From an uncultured Prevotella sp. (lineage in GTDB: Bacteria; Bacteroidota; Bacteroidia; Bacteroidales; Bacteroidaceae): DNA of 64,000 nt. Location of the stretch: NCBI GenBank assembly GCA_946402275.1, contig CAMIVY010000001.1, positions 62,001 to 126,000 on the forward strand, written 5' to 3'. The notes under the pieces are model-generated. The model saw only the letters and a list, made by a program, of their open reading frames with translations. It did no database searches and was not told the DNA's origin. Both the position numbers and the translations under genes were made by a program. Shown here piece after piece: positions 50,581 through 59,753 of the stretch; positions within the stretch are counted from its first letter, which is position 1; each line of letters opens with the position of its first letter.

Positions 50581-51863
50581 AGATTTATAAGAATCCCTCT
50601 AAAGATAAGTGGGCTGAGATTATAGCTCGTCCTCGCCTAGACCTGACCAAGCTGAACGATACCGTTTCCAAGGTATTGGCAGATGTCAAGGCTCGTGGCG
50701 ACGAGGCCGTCAAGGAGTATGAACAGAAATTCGACCATGCTACGCTGAACAATCTGTCTGTCACTGAGGAAGAGATGGACGAGGCCGAGAAACTGGTAAG
50801 CAACGAGTTGCGCGATGCTATCATCCTTGCTCATCATAATATCAAGGTGTTCCACATCTCCCAGCGTTTTGTCGGTCAGAAGGTGAAGACCCAGGAAGGA
50901 GTGGTGTGCTGGCAGAAGAGCGTAGCCATCGAAAAGGTAGGTCTTTATATTCCTGGAGGCACGGCACCCCTGTTCTCTACGGTGCTTATGCTGGCTACAC
51001 CTGCCAAGATAGCAGGCTGCCGTGAAATAGTGCTCTGTACGCCTCCCAACAAGGAAGGCAAGGTGAATCCTGCCATTCTGGTGGCTGCCCGTATCGCAGG
51101 TGTCAGCAAGATTTTCAAAGCCGGTGGTGTACAGGCCATTGGTGCTATGGCTTATGGTACGGAGAGTGTCCCCAAGGTCTTCAAGATTTTCGGTCCTGGC
51201 AATCAGTATGTGATGGCTGCCAAGCAACAGGTGAGTCTGGACGAGGTGGCTATCGATATGCCGGCAGGTCCTTCTGAGGTCTGCGTACTGGCTGACGCTT
51301 CTGCCAATGCCGAGTTTGTGGCTGCTGACCTGTTGTCGCAGGCAGAGCATGGCATCGACTCACAAGTGCTCTTCATTACCACCAGCGAGGAGAAACTCAA
51401 CGAGGTACAGGCCGAGGTCAATCGCCAACTGCAACAGCTGCCCCGTAAGGAGATGGCCGCCAAGGCTCTCGAGAACAGCTGTTATGTACTCGTCGATTCT
51501 GACGACGAGATGATCTCCCTCTCCAATGCCTATGCCCCCGAGCACCTGATTCTGCAGGTGAACGACTACGAACAGATGGCTGAGCGCGTCATCAATGCAG
51601 GAAGTGTATTCCTGGGACCTTATGCCTGTGAGAGTGCCGGCGACTATGCCAGTGGTACCAATCACACATTGCCTACTCACGGTTATGCCACTGCCTACAA
51701 TGGCGTGAACCTCGACTCCTACTGTCGTAAGATAACCTTCCAGCACCTGACAGCAGAAGGCATCCGCCACATCGGACGTGCCGTAGAGCTGATGGCTGAA
51801 GCTGAACAGCTGGATGCACATAAGAATGCGATGAGCGTAAGAATACGATCAATAGAAAAGTGA
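50577..51863 (+). CDS. hisD: Histidinol dehydrogenase
   Basis: GLYIPGGTAPLFSTVLML, AGPSEVCVLAD. Confidence 0.96.
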   Translation: MKIYKNPSKDKWAEIIARPRLDLTKLNDTVSKVLADVKARGDEAVKEYEQKFDHATLNNLSVTEEEMDEAEKLVSNELRDAIILAHHNIKVFHISQRFVGQKVKTQEGVVCWQKSVAIEKVGLYIPGGTAPLFSTVLMLATPAKIAGCREIVLCTPPNKEGKVNPAILVAARIAGVSKIFKAGGVQAIGAMAYGTESVPKVFKIFGPGNQYVMAAKQQVSLDEVAIDMPAGPSEVCVLADASANAEFVAADLLSQAEHGIDSQVLFITTSEEKLNEVQAEVNRQLQQLPRKEMAAKALENSCYVLVDSDDEMISLSNAYAPEHLILQVNDYEQMAERVINAGSVFLGPYACESAGDYASGTNHTLPTHGYATAYNGVNLDSYCRKITFQHLTAEGIRHIGRAVELMAEAEQLDAHKNAMSVRIRSIEK

Positions 51864-51875
51864 AAAGTGAAAAAT
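51855..51875 (+). repeat. Heptad array across hisD stop and hisC start
   Basis: GAAAAGT GAAAAGT GAAAAAT|G. Confidence 0.8.
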
Positions 51876-52917
51876 GTTTAGTTTACAGCAATTAGTCAGA
51901 AAGAATATATGGGAGTTATCACCCTACTCCTCTGCCCGTGATGAATATTCCGGCAAGGAAGCTCATGTGTTCCTGGATGCCAACGAGAATCCATACAACA
52001 CCCCGTACAACCGTTATCCCGATCCACTGCAGCGCGAATTGAAAAGTGTGCTGAAGAAGGTGAAGGGCGTTCCTGAGAATATGATTTTCCTGGGCAATGG
52101 TTCCGACGAGGCTATCGACATCGCCTATCGGGTATTCTGCAATCCGGGGGGTGACAACGTGGTAGCCATCGCTCCAACGTATGGCATGTACAAGGTATGT
52201 GCAGACATCAATGATGTTGAATACCGTACTGTACTGTTGGACGACCACTATCAGTTCTCTGCTGACAAGCTGCTGGCAGCCTGCGATGCCAACACCAAGA
52301 TTATCTGGCTCTGCTCACCCAACAACCCTACGGGCAACTCGCTTAATCGTGACGAGATGCTAAAGGTTATCAACCAGTTCGAAGGCATCGTCATCATAGA
52401 CGAGGCCTATATCGACTTTGCACAACAGCTGTCCATGCGTCAGGAACTGGTGACCCACCCCAACCTCATCATTCTGCAGACCATGTCGAAGGCATGGGGC
52501 TCAGCAGCCATCCGCCTGGGAATGGCTTTTGCCTCCAACGACATTATAAATATATATAATAAGGTGAAATATCCCTATAATGTCAACCAACTGACGCAGA
52601 CCCAGGCATTGTCTGCCCTCAAGGATCCCTTCGAGGTGGTCAAGTGGGTACGCATCCTGTTAGACGAGCGCCACCGCCTGATACACGCTGTCCAGGAGTT
52701 GCCCTTTGTAGAGGAAGTGTTCCCTACCGATGCCAACTTCTTCCTCACCCGTGTAAAGGATGCACAGGGCTGTTACGACTATCTCGTCAACCAGGGTATC
52801 ATCGTACGCAACCGCTCCCGTGTTCAGCTATGCCATAACTGTCTGCGTATCACCGTTGGCAGCCATTCTGAGAACAACGAACTGATCTCAGCCTTGCGAT
52901 GTTATACTTCTGAGTGA
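51874..52917 (+). CDS. hisC: Histidinol-phosphate aminotransferase
   Basis: [18 protein letters not shown] ... SPNNPTGN ... [16 protein letters not shown]. Confidence 0.95.
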   Translation: MFSLQQLVRKNIWELSPYSSARDEYSGKEAHVFLDANENPYNTPYNRYPDPLQRELKSVLKKVKGVPENMIFLGNGSDEAIDIAYRVFCNPGGDNVVAIAPTYGMYKVCADINDVEYRTVLLDDHYQFSADKLLAACDANTKIIWLCSPNNPTGNSLNRDEMLKVINQFEGIVIIDEAYIDFAQQLSMRQELVTHPNLIILQTMSKAWGSAAIRLGMAFASNDIINIYNKVKYPYNVNQLTQTQALSALKDPFEVVKWVRILLDERHRLIHAVQELPFVEEVFPTDANFFLTRVKDAQGCYDYLVNQGIIVRNRSRVQLCHNCLRITVGSHSENNELISALRCYTSE

Positions 52918-52940
52918 ACCTCATTTCTAAGCAAAACGCA

Positions 52941-52961
52941 TTAATTTTTTAATCTTTAATC
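52941..52961 (+). repeat. Heptad array TTTAATC, upstream of MFS gene
   Basis: TTAATTT TTTAATC TTTAATC. Confidence 0.7.
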
Positions 52962-52964
52962 TTT

Positions 52965-54257
52965 TTGGACCGCCTTTGGAATCGTAACTATATCAAGGTG
53001 ATGACAGCCAATTTCGCACTGTTCTTCGCCTTTTATTTACTCACACCCCTGTTGCCTCTGTATCTCTACGAGACATTCGGGGCTACTAAGGACGTGATAG
53101 GCCTCGTCCTGTCAGGCTATACCATTCTGGCCCTCCTGTTCCGTCCTTTCAGCGGTTTTATAGTCGATTCCTTTCCCAGGAAGACCGTTTTACTCATCTC
53201 CTTTTCTGCCTTTGCCATCTTCTTTGCAGGCTATCTCGCAGCCTCTTCCCTGCTCCTGTTCACCATTGTCCGTACCCTTCATGGAGGCCCCTTTGGTGCC
53301 GTTACCGTAGCCAATTCCACGGTAGCCATCGACGTGCTGCCTTCCTCCCGTCGCAATGAGGGAATAGGCTATTACGGGTTGAGTAACAACCTGGCCATGG
53401 CCATCTCACCCACCTTTGCCATCTTCGTCTATAGTGAGACCCACAACTTCCAACTACTCTTCTGGCTAGCCTTTGCCATAGCCACCTTCGGTCTGTTAGT
53501 CGATTCCACCGTCACCCTCCATAAACCTCATCCCTCCTCCTTCATCCCTCATTTTTCACTTTTCCGCTCGACCTTTGGTCGCTTTGTACCTTGGTCAAAG
53601 ACTTTTCACTTTTCACTTTCTAAACTCTCCTTGGACCGTTTCTTCCTGAAGAGCGGTTGGTTGATAGGCGTTAACATGGTGTTCTTCGGTTTCTGTTTTG
53701 GCGTACTCAGCAACTATCTCGCCATCTATGGCAAACAAGTACTCCACATGACGGGAGGTACCGGTGCCTGGTTCATGCTCTGCTCCATCGGACTCATCCT
53801 CTCCCGCCTGCAGGGAGGCAAAGCCCTTCGTGAAGGCAAGCTTACCCAAAATGCTGCTGAGGGTATGGTCATCTCCCTCATTGGCTACACCTTATTTATT
53901 CTCATGCCAACAATAGGCGGTAGCAAATTTTTCACTTTTCACTTTTCACTTTTCACTTCCATAGGCTACTATGGCTCCGCCCTCCTCATCGGTTTGGGCA
54001 ACGGCCACCTCTGGCCTGCTTTCCAGAACATGATGATTTCCGTAGCCCGTCATAACGAACGTGGCACAGCCAACTCCACCATCCTCGTATCGTGGGATTT
54101 AGGCATGGGGCTTGGCATCCTCGTAGGTGGTGTTCTGGCTGAGCTCATCAGATATTCCTTTGCCTTCTGGACAGTAGCCATCATAAATTTAGCGGGTGTC
54201 ACACTTTATTTCGTGCGCACCCGCCAATTCTACTTTACTCACTTACTGTCCGAATAG
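52965..54257 (+). CDS. MFS transporter (TTG start, or the ATG at 53000)
   Basis: 430 aa polytopic; LSGYTILALLFRPFSGFIVDSFPRKTVLL. Confidence 0.88.
   Translation: MDRLWNRNYIKVMTANFALFFAFYLLTPLLPLYLYETFGATKDVIGLVLSGYTILALLFRPFSGFIVDSFPRKTVLLISFSAFAIFFAGYLAASSLLLFTIVRTLHGGPFGAVTVANSTVAIDVLPSSRRNEGIGYYGLSNNLAMAISPTFAIFVYSETHNFQLLFWLAFAIATFGLLVDSTVTLHKPHPSSFIPHFSLFRSTFGRFVPWSKTFHFSLSKLSLDRFFLKSGWLIGVNMVFFGFCFGVLSNYLAIYGKQVLHMTGGTGAWFMLCSIGLILSRLQGGKALREGKLTQNAAEGMVISLIGYTLFILMPTIGGSKFFTFHFSLFTSIGYYGSALLIGLGNGHLWPAFQNMMISVARHNERGTANSTILVSWDLGMGLGILVGGVLAELIRYSFAFWTVAIINLAGVTLYFVRTRQFYFTHLLSE
53526..53620. repeat. Composite heptad element inside the MFS CDS
   Basis: CCTCATC CCTCCTC CTTCATC CCTCATT TTTCACT, then core 53568-53600, then TTTTCAC TTTTCAC. 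Confidence 0.85.
53929..53956. repeat. Perfect heptad array TTTTCAC x4 inside the MFS CDS
   Basis: (TTTTCAC)4, read as FTFHFSLFT. Confidence 0.92.
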
Positions 54258-54258
54258 C

Positions 54259-55470
54259 TTACTTGCTGTCTGCCTCTGCAGCCTTGGTCTTAGGATCGTC
54301 TGCACCATAGAGACCGTAGTAAGCCTGGTAACGATTGTAACCCCAGTTAGCCATCTGCTTGTTGGGATCCAGCTCCTTAGCCTTGTCGAAAGCTTCGATA
54401 GCCTGCCTATAGAGGTCCTTGCCCTTGGCTATATCGTTCTCATTGGCAGCCTGTACGCTCAGACAAGCACCAAGATAAGTGTAAACAACAGCATTGTCGG
54501 GCTTAGCGGCAGCAGCCTTACGCAGCCACTTGGCACCCTCTTCAGCATTATTGGCATTAACAGCCATCAGACCCTTGTTAGCCAGTGCCGTGAAAGAGTT
54601 GGGGAACTTAGCTAAGTGCTGGTCAAGGAACTCGTTCTGGGCCTTCTTGTCAAGACCCTCGTACATACCGTTGATAGCATCCACGATGACCTCATTCTCA
54701 GGCTCATTGGCATACATCTGCTTCAACTGGTCAACGAAAGCCAGTGAGTCAGCATGGTTCTTCAGGTTGCTGCGCATGGCATACAGCTGGAAGTTCTCTG
54801 CATCAGCCTTCTGGGTGGGATCCTTCTTGGCAATCTCGAAATACTTGTTGGCACGTGCCATATCCTTGGCATCGAAAGCATAACGACCAGCAAAGAAAGC
54901 GACCTGTCCGGCATATTCCTTTTCAGGAGTCTTGTCCATCGCTGCGAAGGTAGGATCAGCAGCAGAGTCGGTGAACATACCCCAGTACTTCAGCACGCCG
55001 GCATTGTTACCCTTGCGAGCCTCTTCCTGTCCGATGTTTACCAAGTGGCTGCGTACGGCCCACACACGAGCAATATTCTTCTCGAACTGGGGTCTTACCT
55101 TACCCTTTGCATTAGGCAGCTGGTCGTACTTATTGCACTCGATGACATTCTCGATAGCATCGCAGATAGCGTTGGCCAGTCCCAAGGTATCGTAAGGCTT
55201 CACCTTACCAGTACCCATCTGTGTAGCCATCTGGTTCTCGGTAATGGTACCTGTCTCATTGCTCACCTTATTCATAGCCAGCTCAAACAGGTGGTTGTAA
55301 GCCTCTGCCTTCTCAGCATTGTCAGCGAGTTCATTCAGATGCTGCTTCACCAGCTGAACAGCTTCAGCATAATCTTTTGACTTGGTGATAGCCTTGATAG
55401 CTTCACTCTTAGCGGCAAATGTCATGGTGCTTGCCATGAGTGCGATTGCCATTACAATTACTTTTTTCAT
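54259..55470 (-). CDS. Secreted tetratricopeptide-repeat protein
   Basis: 403 aa with signal peptide; C-term TPR-like units. Confidence 0.75.
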   Translation of the reverse strand: MKKVIVMAIALMASTMTFAAKSEAIKAITKSKDYAEAVQLVKQHLNELADNAEKAEAYNHLFELAMNKVSNETGTITENQMATQMGTGKVKPYDTLGLANAICDAIENVIECNKYDQLPNAKGKVRPQFEKNIARVWAVRSHLVNIGQEEARKGNNAGVLKYWGMFTDSAADPTFAAMDKTPEKEYAGQVAFFAGRYAFDAKDMARANKYFEIAKKDPTQKADAENFQLYAMRSNLKNHADSLAFVDQLKQMYANEPENEVIVDAINGMYEGLDKKAQNEFLDQHLAKFPNSFTALANKGLMAVNANNAEEGAKWLRKAAAAKPDNAVVYTYLGACLSVQAANENDIAKGKDLYRQAIEAFDKAKELDPNKQMANWGYNRYQAYYGLYGADDPKTKAAEADSK

Positions 55471-55497
55471 ACGATTTTCATTTATTGGTTAAACGTT

Positions 55498-58065
55498 TTA
55501 TTCATTATTCTCTATGTTATCAGCCTGTTCAGGGGCATCGACCTGCGGGGTATCGATAGCTGAATCGTTCAGCTCCTCATCGACAATCTCTGCCTCCTCG
55601 ACATCCTCTTCCTGGCTGCTCGTTACCTTGCATACCGAGGCAATGGTGTCGTTCTTCTTGGTGAGGTTGATGAGGCGAACGCCTTGCGTGGCACGACCCA
55701 TCACACGGACATCAGCCACCTTCAGGCGGATGAGGATACCCGACTTGTTGATAATCATCAGGTCGTTCTCGTCGGTCACCACCTTAATGGCTACCAGACG
55801 ACCCGTCTTCTCTGTGATGTTCAGCGTCTTCACACCCTTGGTACCACGGTTGGTCTTACGATAGTCTTCTATCTCGGAGCGCTTGCCATAACCATTCTCA
55901 GATACCACCATGATGGTCTCTACAGAGGGGTCGTTGACACATACCATACCTACTACCTCGTCATCGTCACCATCCAGACGCATACCGATGACACCGGTAG
56001 AAACGCGGCCCATCGTACGTACCTGATCTTCATTGAAGCGTACGGCACGACCGTTGCGGTTTGCCAGCAGGATCTCGTTATGGCCATTGGTCAGACGAAC
56101 ACCTACCACCTCGTCACCCTCGTTGATGTTGATGGCGCGGACACCAGCGGCACGTACGTTCTTATAAGCGTCGAGGCGTGTCTTCTTGATGATACCCTGC
56201 TTGGTGGCAAACATCACGTAATGGCTCTGCAGGAACTCTTCGTCGTTGAAGTTCTTCACACGCAGCACGGCATTGATGGCATCGTCGGGCTCGATGTTCA
56301 GCATATTCTGAATAGCACGGCCCTTCGAGTTCTTGTCACCCTCGGGAATCTCGTAACACTTCTGCCAGTAGCAGCGGCCCTTCTGCGTGAAGAACAGCAG
56401 CGTGTTATGCATCGTGGCAGGATAGATATATTCCGCAAAGTCGTTATCACGATGGCGGGCAGCCTTGGCTCCCACGCCACCGCGTCCTTGCTCGTGGAAC
56501 TCATCCAGGTGGGTACGCTTGATATATCCCATGTGTGAGATGGTGATAACCACGGGATCATCGGGATAGAAGTCCTCTGCATTGAACTCATGGTCGAAGG
56601 GGATAATCTCAGTACGACGCTCGTCGCCATATTTCTCTTTCACCTCCTGCAGTTCCTGCTTCATGACCTCCTTGCAACGCTCGGGATTGTTCAGGATTTC
56701 CTCCAAGTCAGCAATCAGCTTCATCAGGTCGTCATACTCTTGGTGCAGCTGGTCAACACGCAGGCCGGTCAACTGGCTCAGACGCATATCAACAATGGCC
56801 TTCGACTGCAGCTCGTCCAGGTTGAAACGGGCTTCCAGGTTACGCTGGGCATCGCTGGGAGTCTTACTATTTCTGATAATGTGAACCACCTCGTCGATGT
56901 TGTTCACGGCAATAATCAATCCTTCGAGGATATGGGCACGCTCCTGTGCTTTCTTCAGGTCGTACTTGGTGCGACGGATGGTCACATCATGACGGTGCTC
57001 TACGAAGTACTTGACGCACTCTTTAAGCGAAAGCAGACGGGGACGTCCCTTTACCAATGCAATGTTGTTAACTGAGAATGAGCTCTGTAGAGCTGTCATC
57101 TTAAAGAGTTTGTTAAGCAGCACATTGGCATTGGCATCGCGCTTGCAATCCACAACGATACGCATACCCTGACGACCAGACTCATCGTTCACATTGGCTA
57201 CACCTTCTATCTTATGCTCGTTGGCCAGGTCGGCAATATACTTCACCAAGTCTGCCTTGTTCACACCATAAGGTATCTCGGTCACCACAATCTTGTCGTG
57301 GGTCTCTGTAGTCTCAATCTCAGCCTTGGCACGCATCACGATACGTCCGCGACCGGTCTCATAGGCATCGCGCACACCAGCCAGTCCGTAGATATAGGCT
57401 CCTGTGGGGAAGTCTGGACCGGGGATATACTGCATCAGCCCGTCGGTATCAATGTCAGGGTTGTCGATATACGCGCAGCAGCCGTCAATCACCTCTGCCA
57501 GGTTATGGGTAGGCATGTTCGTTGCCATACCCACGGCAATACCGTTACCGCCATTCACCAGCAGGTTAGGAATCTTGGTAGGCATCACGCTGGGCTCCAC
57601 CAGCGAATCGTCGAAGTTGTTCACCATATCGACGGTATCCTTCTCTAGGTCATCCATGATATGCTCGCCCATCTTCGAGAGACGGCACTCCGTATAACGC
57701 ATGGCGGCCGGTGAGTCGCCATCTACCGAACCGAAGTTTCCTTGTCCATCTACAAGCGTATAGCGCATGTTCCACTCCTGGGCCATACGTACCAAGGCAC
57801 CATATACCGAGCTGTCACCGTGGGGGTGGTACTTACCGAGCACCTCACCAACCACGCGCGCGCATTTTTTATAAGGTTGTGTAGAAACGTTGTTAATGCC
57901 CATCATACCGTACAGGATACGGCGATGAACAGGTTTAAAACCATCACGGACATCAGGGAGGGCACGAGCCACGATGACCGACATCGAATAGTCGATGTAC
58001 GAAGACTTCATCTCCTCCTCAATGTTGATTTTTACAATTCTGTCGTTGTCAAAAGTTTGATCCAT
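55498..58065 (-). CDS. gyrA: DNA gyrase subunit A
   Basis: YIDYSMSVIVARALPDVRDGFKPVHRRILYGM. Confidence 0.96.
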   Translation of the reverse strand: MDQTFDNDRIVKINIEEEMKSSYIDYSMSVIVARALPDVRDGFKPVHRRILYGMMGINNVSTQPYKKCARVVGEVLGKYHPHGDSSVYGALVRMAQEWNMRYTLVDGQGNFGSVDGDSPAAMRYTECRLSKMGEHIMDDLEKDTVDMVNNFDDSLVEPSVMPTKIPNLLVNGGNGIAVGMATNMPTHNLAEVIDGCCAYIDNPDIDTDGLMQYIPGPDFPTGAYIYGLAGVRDAYETGRGRIVMRAKAEIETTETHDKIVVTEIPYGVNKADLVKYIADLANEHKIEGVANVNDESGRQGMRIVVDCKRDANANVLLNKLFKMTALQSSFSVNNIALVKGRPRLLSLKECVKYFVEHRHDVTIRRTKYDLKKAQERAHILEGLIIAVNNIDEVVHIIRNSKTPSDAQRNLEARFNLDELQSKAIVDMRLSQLTGLRVDQLHQEYDDLMKLIADLEEILNNPERCKEVMKQELQEVKEKYGDERRTEIIPFDHEFNAEDFYPDDPVVITISHMGYIKRTHLDEFHEQGRGGVGAKAARHRDNDFAEYIYPATMHNTLLFFTQKGRCYWQKCYEIPEGDKNSKGRAIQNMLNIEPDDAINAVLRVKNFNDEEFLQSHYVMFATKQGIIKKTRLDAYKNVRAAGVRAININEGDEVVGVRLTNGHNEILLANRNGRAVRFNEDQVRTMGRVSTGVIGMRLDGDDDEVVGMVCVNDPSVETIMVVSENGYGKRSEIEDYRKTNRGTKGVKTLNITEKTGRLVAIKVVTDENDLMIINKSGILIRLKVADVRVMGRATQGVRLINLTKKNDTIASVCKVTSSQEEDVEEAEIVDEELNDSAIDTPQVDAPEQADNIENNE

Positions 58066-58098
58066 CTTTATTATATATGTTTTTTTTATTTCTCACCT

Positions 58099-58220
58099 CT
58101 TTGACTTAAAGGTACAAAGCGACTTCGTCGATTACTTACTTCTTACCTCTTACATCTTACCTCTTACCTCTTACATCTTACCTCTTACTTCTTACCTCTT
58201 ACCTCTTACATCTTACCTCC
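58099..58220. repeat. Composite heptad element in gyrA leader: core 58099-58131 plus 12 heptads 58132-58215
   Basis: TTACTTA CTTCTTA CCTCTTA CATCTTA CCTCTTA CCTCTTA CATCTTA CCTCTTA CTTCTTA CCTCTTA CCTCTTA CATCTTA. Confidence 0.92.
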
Positions 58221-58282
58221 ATTTCGCGTTTAAGGCACTTTTCAGCCCCGCTGACGCGTTTTTACTATTTTCTTAAACTCTG

Positions 58283-58290
58283 CAAAGTTA
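58283..58290 (-). promoter_or_regulatory. -7 promoter element of gyrA
   Basis: TAACTTTG on minus strand, about 220 nt upstream of the ATG. Confidence 0.5.
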
Positions 58291-58337
58291 CGAAAAAGCC
58301 GTCAAACAACCATGGTTTTTAAGTAATTTTTAAGAAA

Positions 58338-59111
58338 TTATTGGTCTCTGTCGTCCAATACGCGGAATTTTGCCCTTCTTCGCTCCAATTCCGCCTTATC
58401 CAAAGAGACCGTCAAGGCCTGTGGCACATGCTTCTTACACTGCCCGAGGGTATGCCCGATGCTATCCACCACCACACTAGCTCCCGCATAGTGGTTGTAG
58501 GAGTCGTCACCCACCCTGTTACATCCCACGAGATAGGCCTGGTTCTCGATAGCCCGTGCACGCGTCAGCACTTGCCAGGCATTCTGCCGTGACTCAGGCC
58601 AGTTGGCTACCACGACAATGACGTCATACTCTTTCCCTGTGGCATAACGGCTCCAGCAGGGGAAGCGCAGGTCATAGCAGGTCAGCAGCAACAGCCGGAA
58701 CCCCTCATAGCTGACGATGCAAGGCTCTTGTCCTGCCGTATAATACGTATCCTCGTGTCCGTAAGTAAACAGATGGTGTTTGTCATAGTACCACGTCTTT
58801 CCCGTGCGTCCGTCGCAGAAATAATGGCGATTACGGTAGCTCCCGTCCTCTGTGTGTACGGCCAGACTGCCGCAGATAGCACAACGACCGGCTTTTGCCT
58901 GCCGTTCCATCCAGTTTAGTGCCTCGTTCTCCCCCACTTCATGGGCCAGTCCCTCCGGCTGGGTGGCAAATCCTGTGCTCCACATCTCGGGCAACACATA
59001 CAAGTCACTTCCAGGCTCCCTGCTCATCAGCAGTTCCGCCTCCCGCATATTCCGCTCTGGATCTCCCCACGCTATATCAGTCTGTACTAACGTAACCCGC
59101 ATTGAATGCAT
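58338..59111 (-). CDS. Carbon-nitrogen hydrolase (nitrilase superfamily, omega-amidase-like)
   Basis: YVLPEMWSTGF, YDKHHLFTYG, LLLLTCYDLRFPCWSR. Confidence 0.9.
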   Translation of the reverse strand: MHSMRVTLVQTDIAWGDPERNMREAELLMSREPGSDLYVLPEMWSTGFATQPEGLAHEVGENEALNWMERQAKAGRCAICGSLAVHTEDGSYRNRHYFCDGRTGKTWYYDKHHLFTYGHEDTYYTAGQEPCIVSYEGFRLLLLTCYDLRFPCWSRYATGKEYDVIVVVANWPESRQNAWQVLTRARAIENQAYLVGCNRVGDDSYNHYAGASVVVDSIGHTLGQCKKHVPQALTVSLDKAELERRRAKFRVLDDRDQ

Positions 59112-59118
59112 CTTTATT

Positions 59119-59658
59119 TTAGAAAATATCGCTAAAGCGAGGTTGTTTCAAGTCCTTTTCCGAAGTCAGCACCTCTTTGGGGTCGATAGGCCACTTGATG
59201 CCTAGGTCGGGATCATCCCATCGGATACCCGCTTCAGCCTGCGGGGCATATACATTATCCACTTTATAGGTAAAGACAGCCTCTTCGCTCAACACCAGGA
59301 AGCCATGGGCAAATCCTCGGGGGATAAAGAACTGGCGCTTGTTCTCTTCGCTCAACTCCGCCATCACGTGCTGACCGAACGTAGGACTCGACGGACGGAT
59401 ATCCACCGCCACGTCCAATACGCGGCCCTTGATGACGCGCACCAGCTTAGCCTGCGAAAAGTCACCCTTTTGGTAGTGAAGACCGCGGAGGACACCATAG
59501 CTCGACTTCGACTCGTTGTCCTGTATAAACTCCACCGGACCGATGTGTTGCTCGAATTCTTCTTTCTTCCAAGCTTCAAAGAAATATCCTCTAGAATCGT
59601 TAAACACCTTTGGTTCAATAATATACACACCTTCGATGTTTGTTTTCTTGAATTCCAT
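59119..59658 (-). CDS. rfbC: dTDP-4-dehydrorhamnose 3,5-epimerase
   Basis: VLRGLHYQKGDFSQAKLVRVIKGRVLDVAVDIR. Confidence 0.95.
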   Translation of the reverse strand: MEFKKTNIEGVYIIEPKVFNDSRGYFFEAWKKEEFEQHIGPVEFIQDNESKSSYGVLRGLHYQKGDFSQAKLVRVIKGRVLDVAVDIRPSSPTFGQHVMAELSEENKRQFFIPRGFAHGFLVLSEEAVFTYKVDNVYAPQAEAGIRWDDPDLGIKWPIDPKEVLTSEKDLKQPRFSDIF

Positions 59659-59686
59659 GATTACGTTTTCTATGTTTTATTTTTTG

Positions 59687-59694
59687 CAAAGGTA
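59687..59694 (-). promoter_or_regulatory. -7 promoter element of rfbC
   Basis: TACCTTTG on minus strand. Confidence 0.5.
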
Positions 59695-59739
59695 CGAAAA
59701 ATTTTTCGACTTTAACTTGTTTGTTTCGTAAAAATAATG

Positions 59740-59747
59740 TAATTTTG
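59740..59747 (+). promoter_or_regulatory. -7 promoter element 6 nt before ATG 59754
   Basis: TTG(59717-59719)-N20-TAATTTTG, CACTCG ATG. Confidence 0.6.
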
Positions 59748-59753
59748 CACTCG

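Noticed and set aside
50637-51350. 237-aa minus-strand ORF
   Set aside because: Antisense shadow of hisD.
55684-56538. 284-aa plus-strand ORF
   Set aside because: Antisense shadow of gyrA, His/Thr/Val-rich composition typical of shadow frames.
59721-59753. N-terminal extension MFRKNNVILHS of the HU-CCDC81/SPOR protein
   Set aside because: The extension covers the promoter -7 box; MIELNRHIEI at 59754 is the better start.
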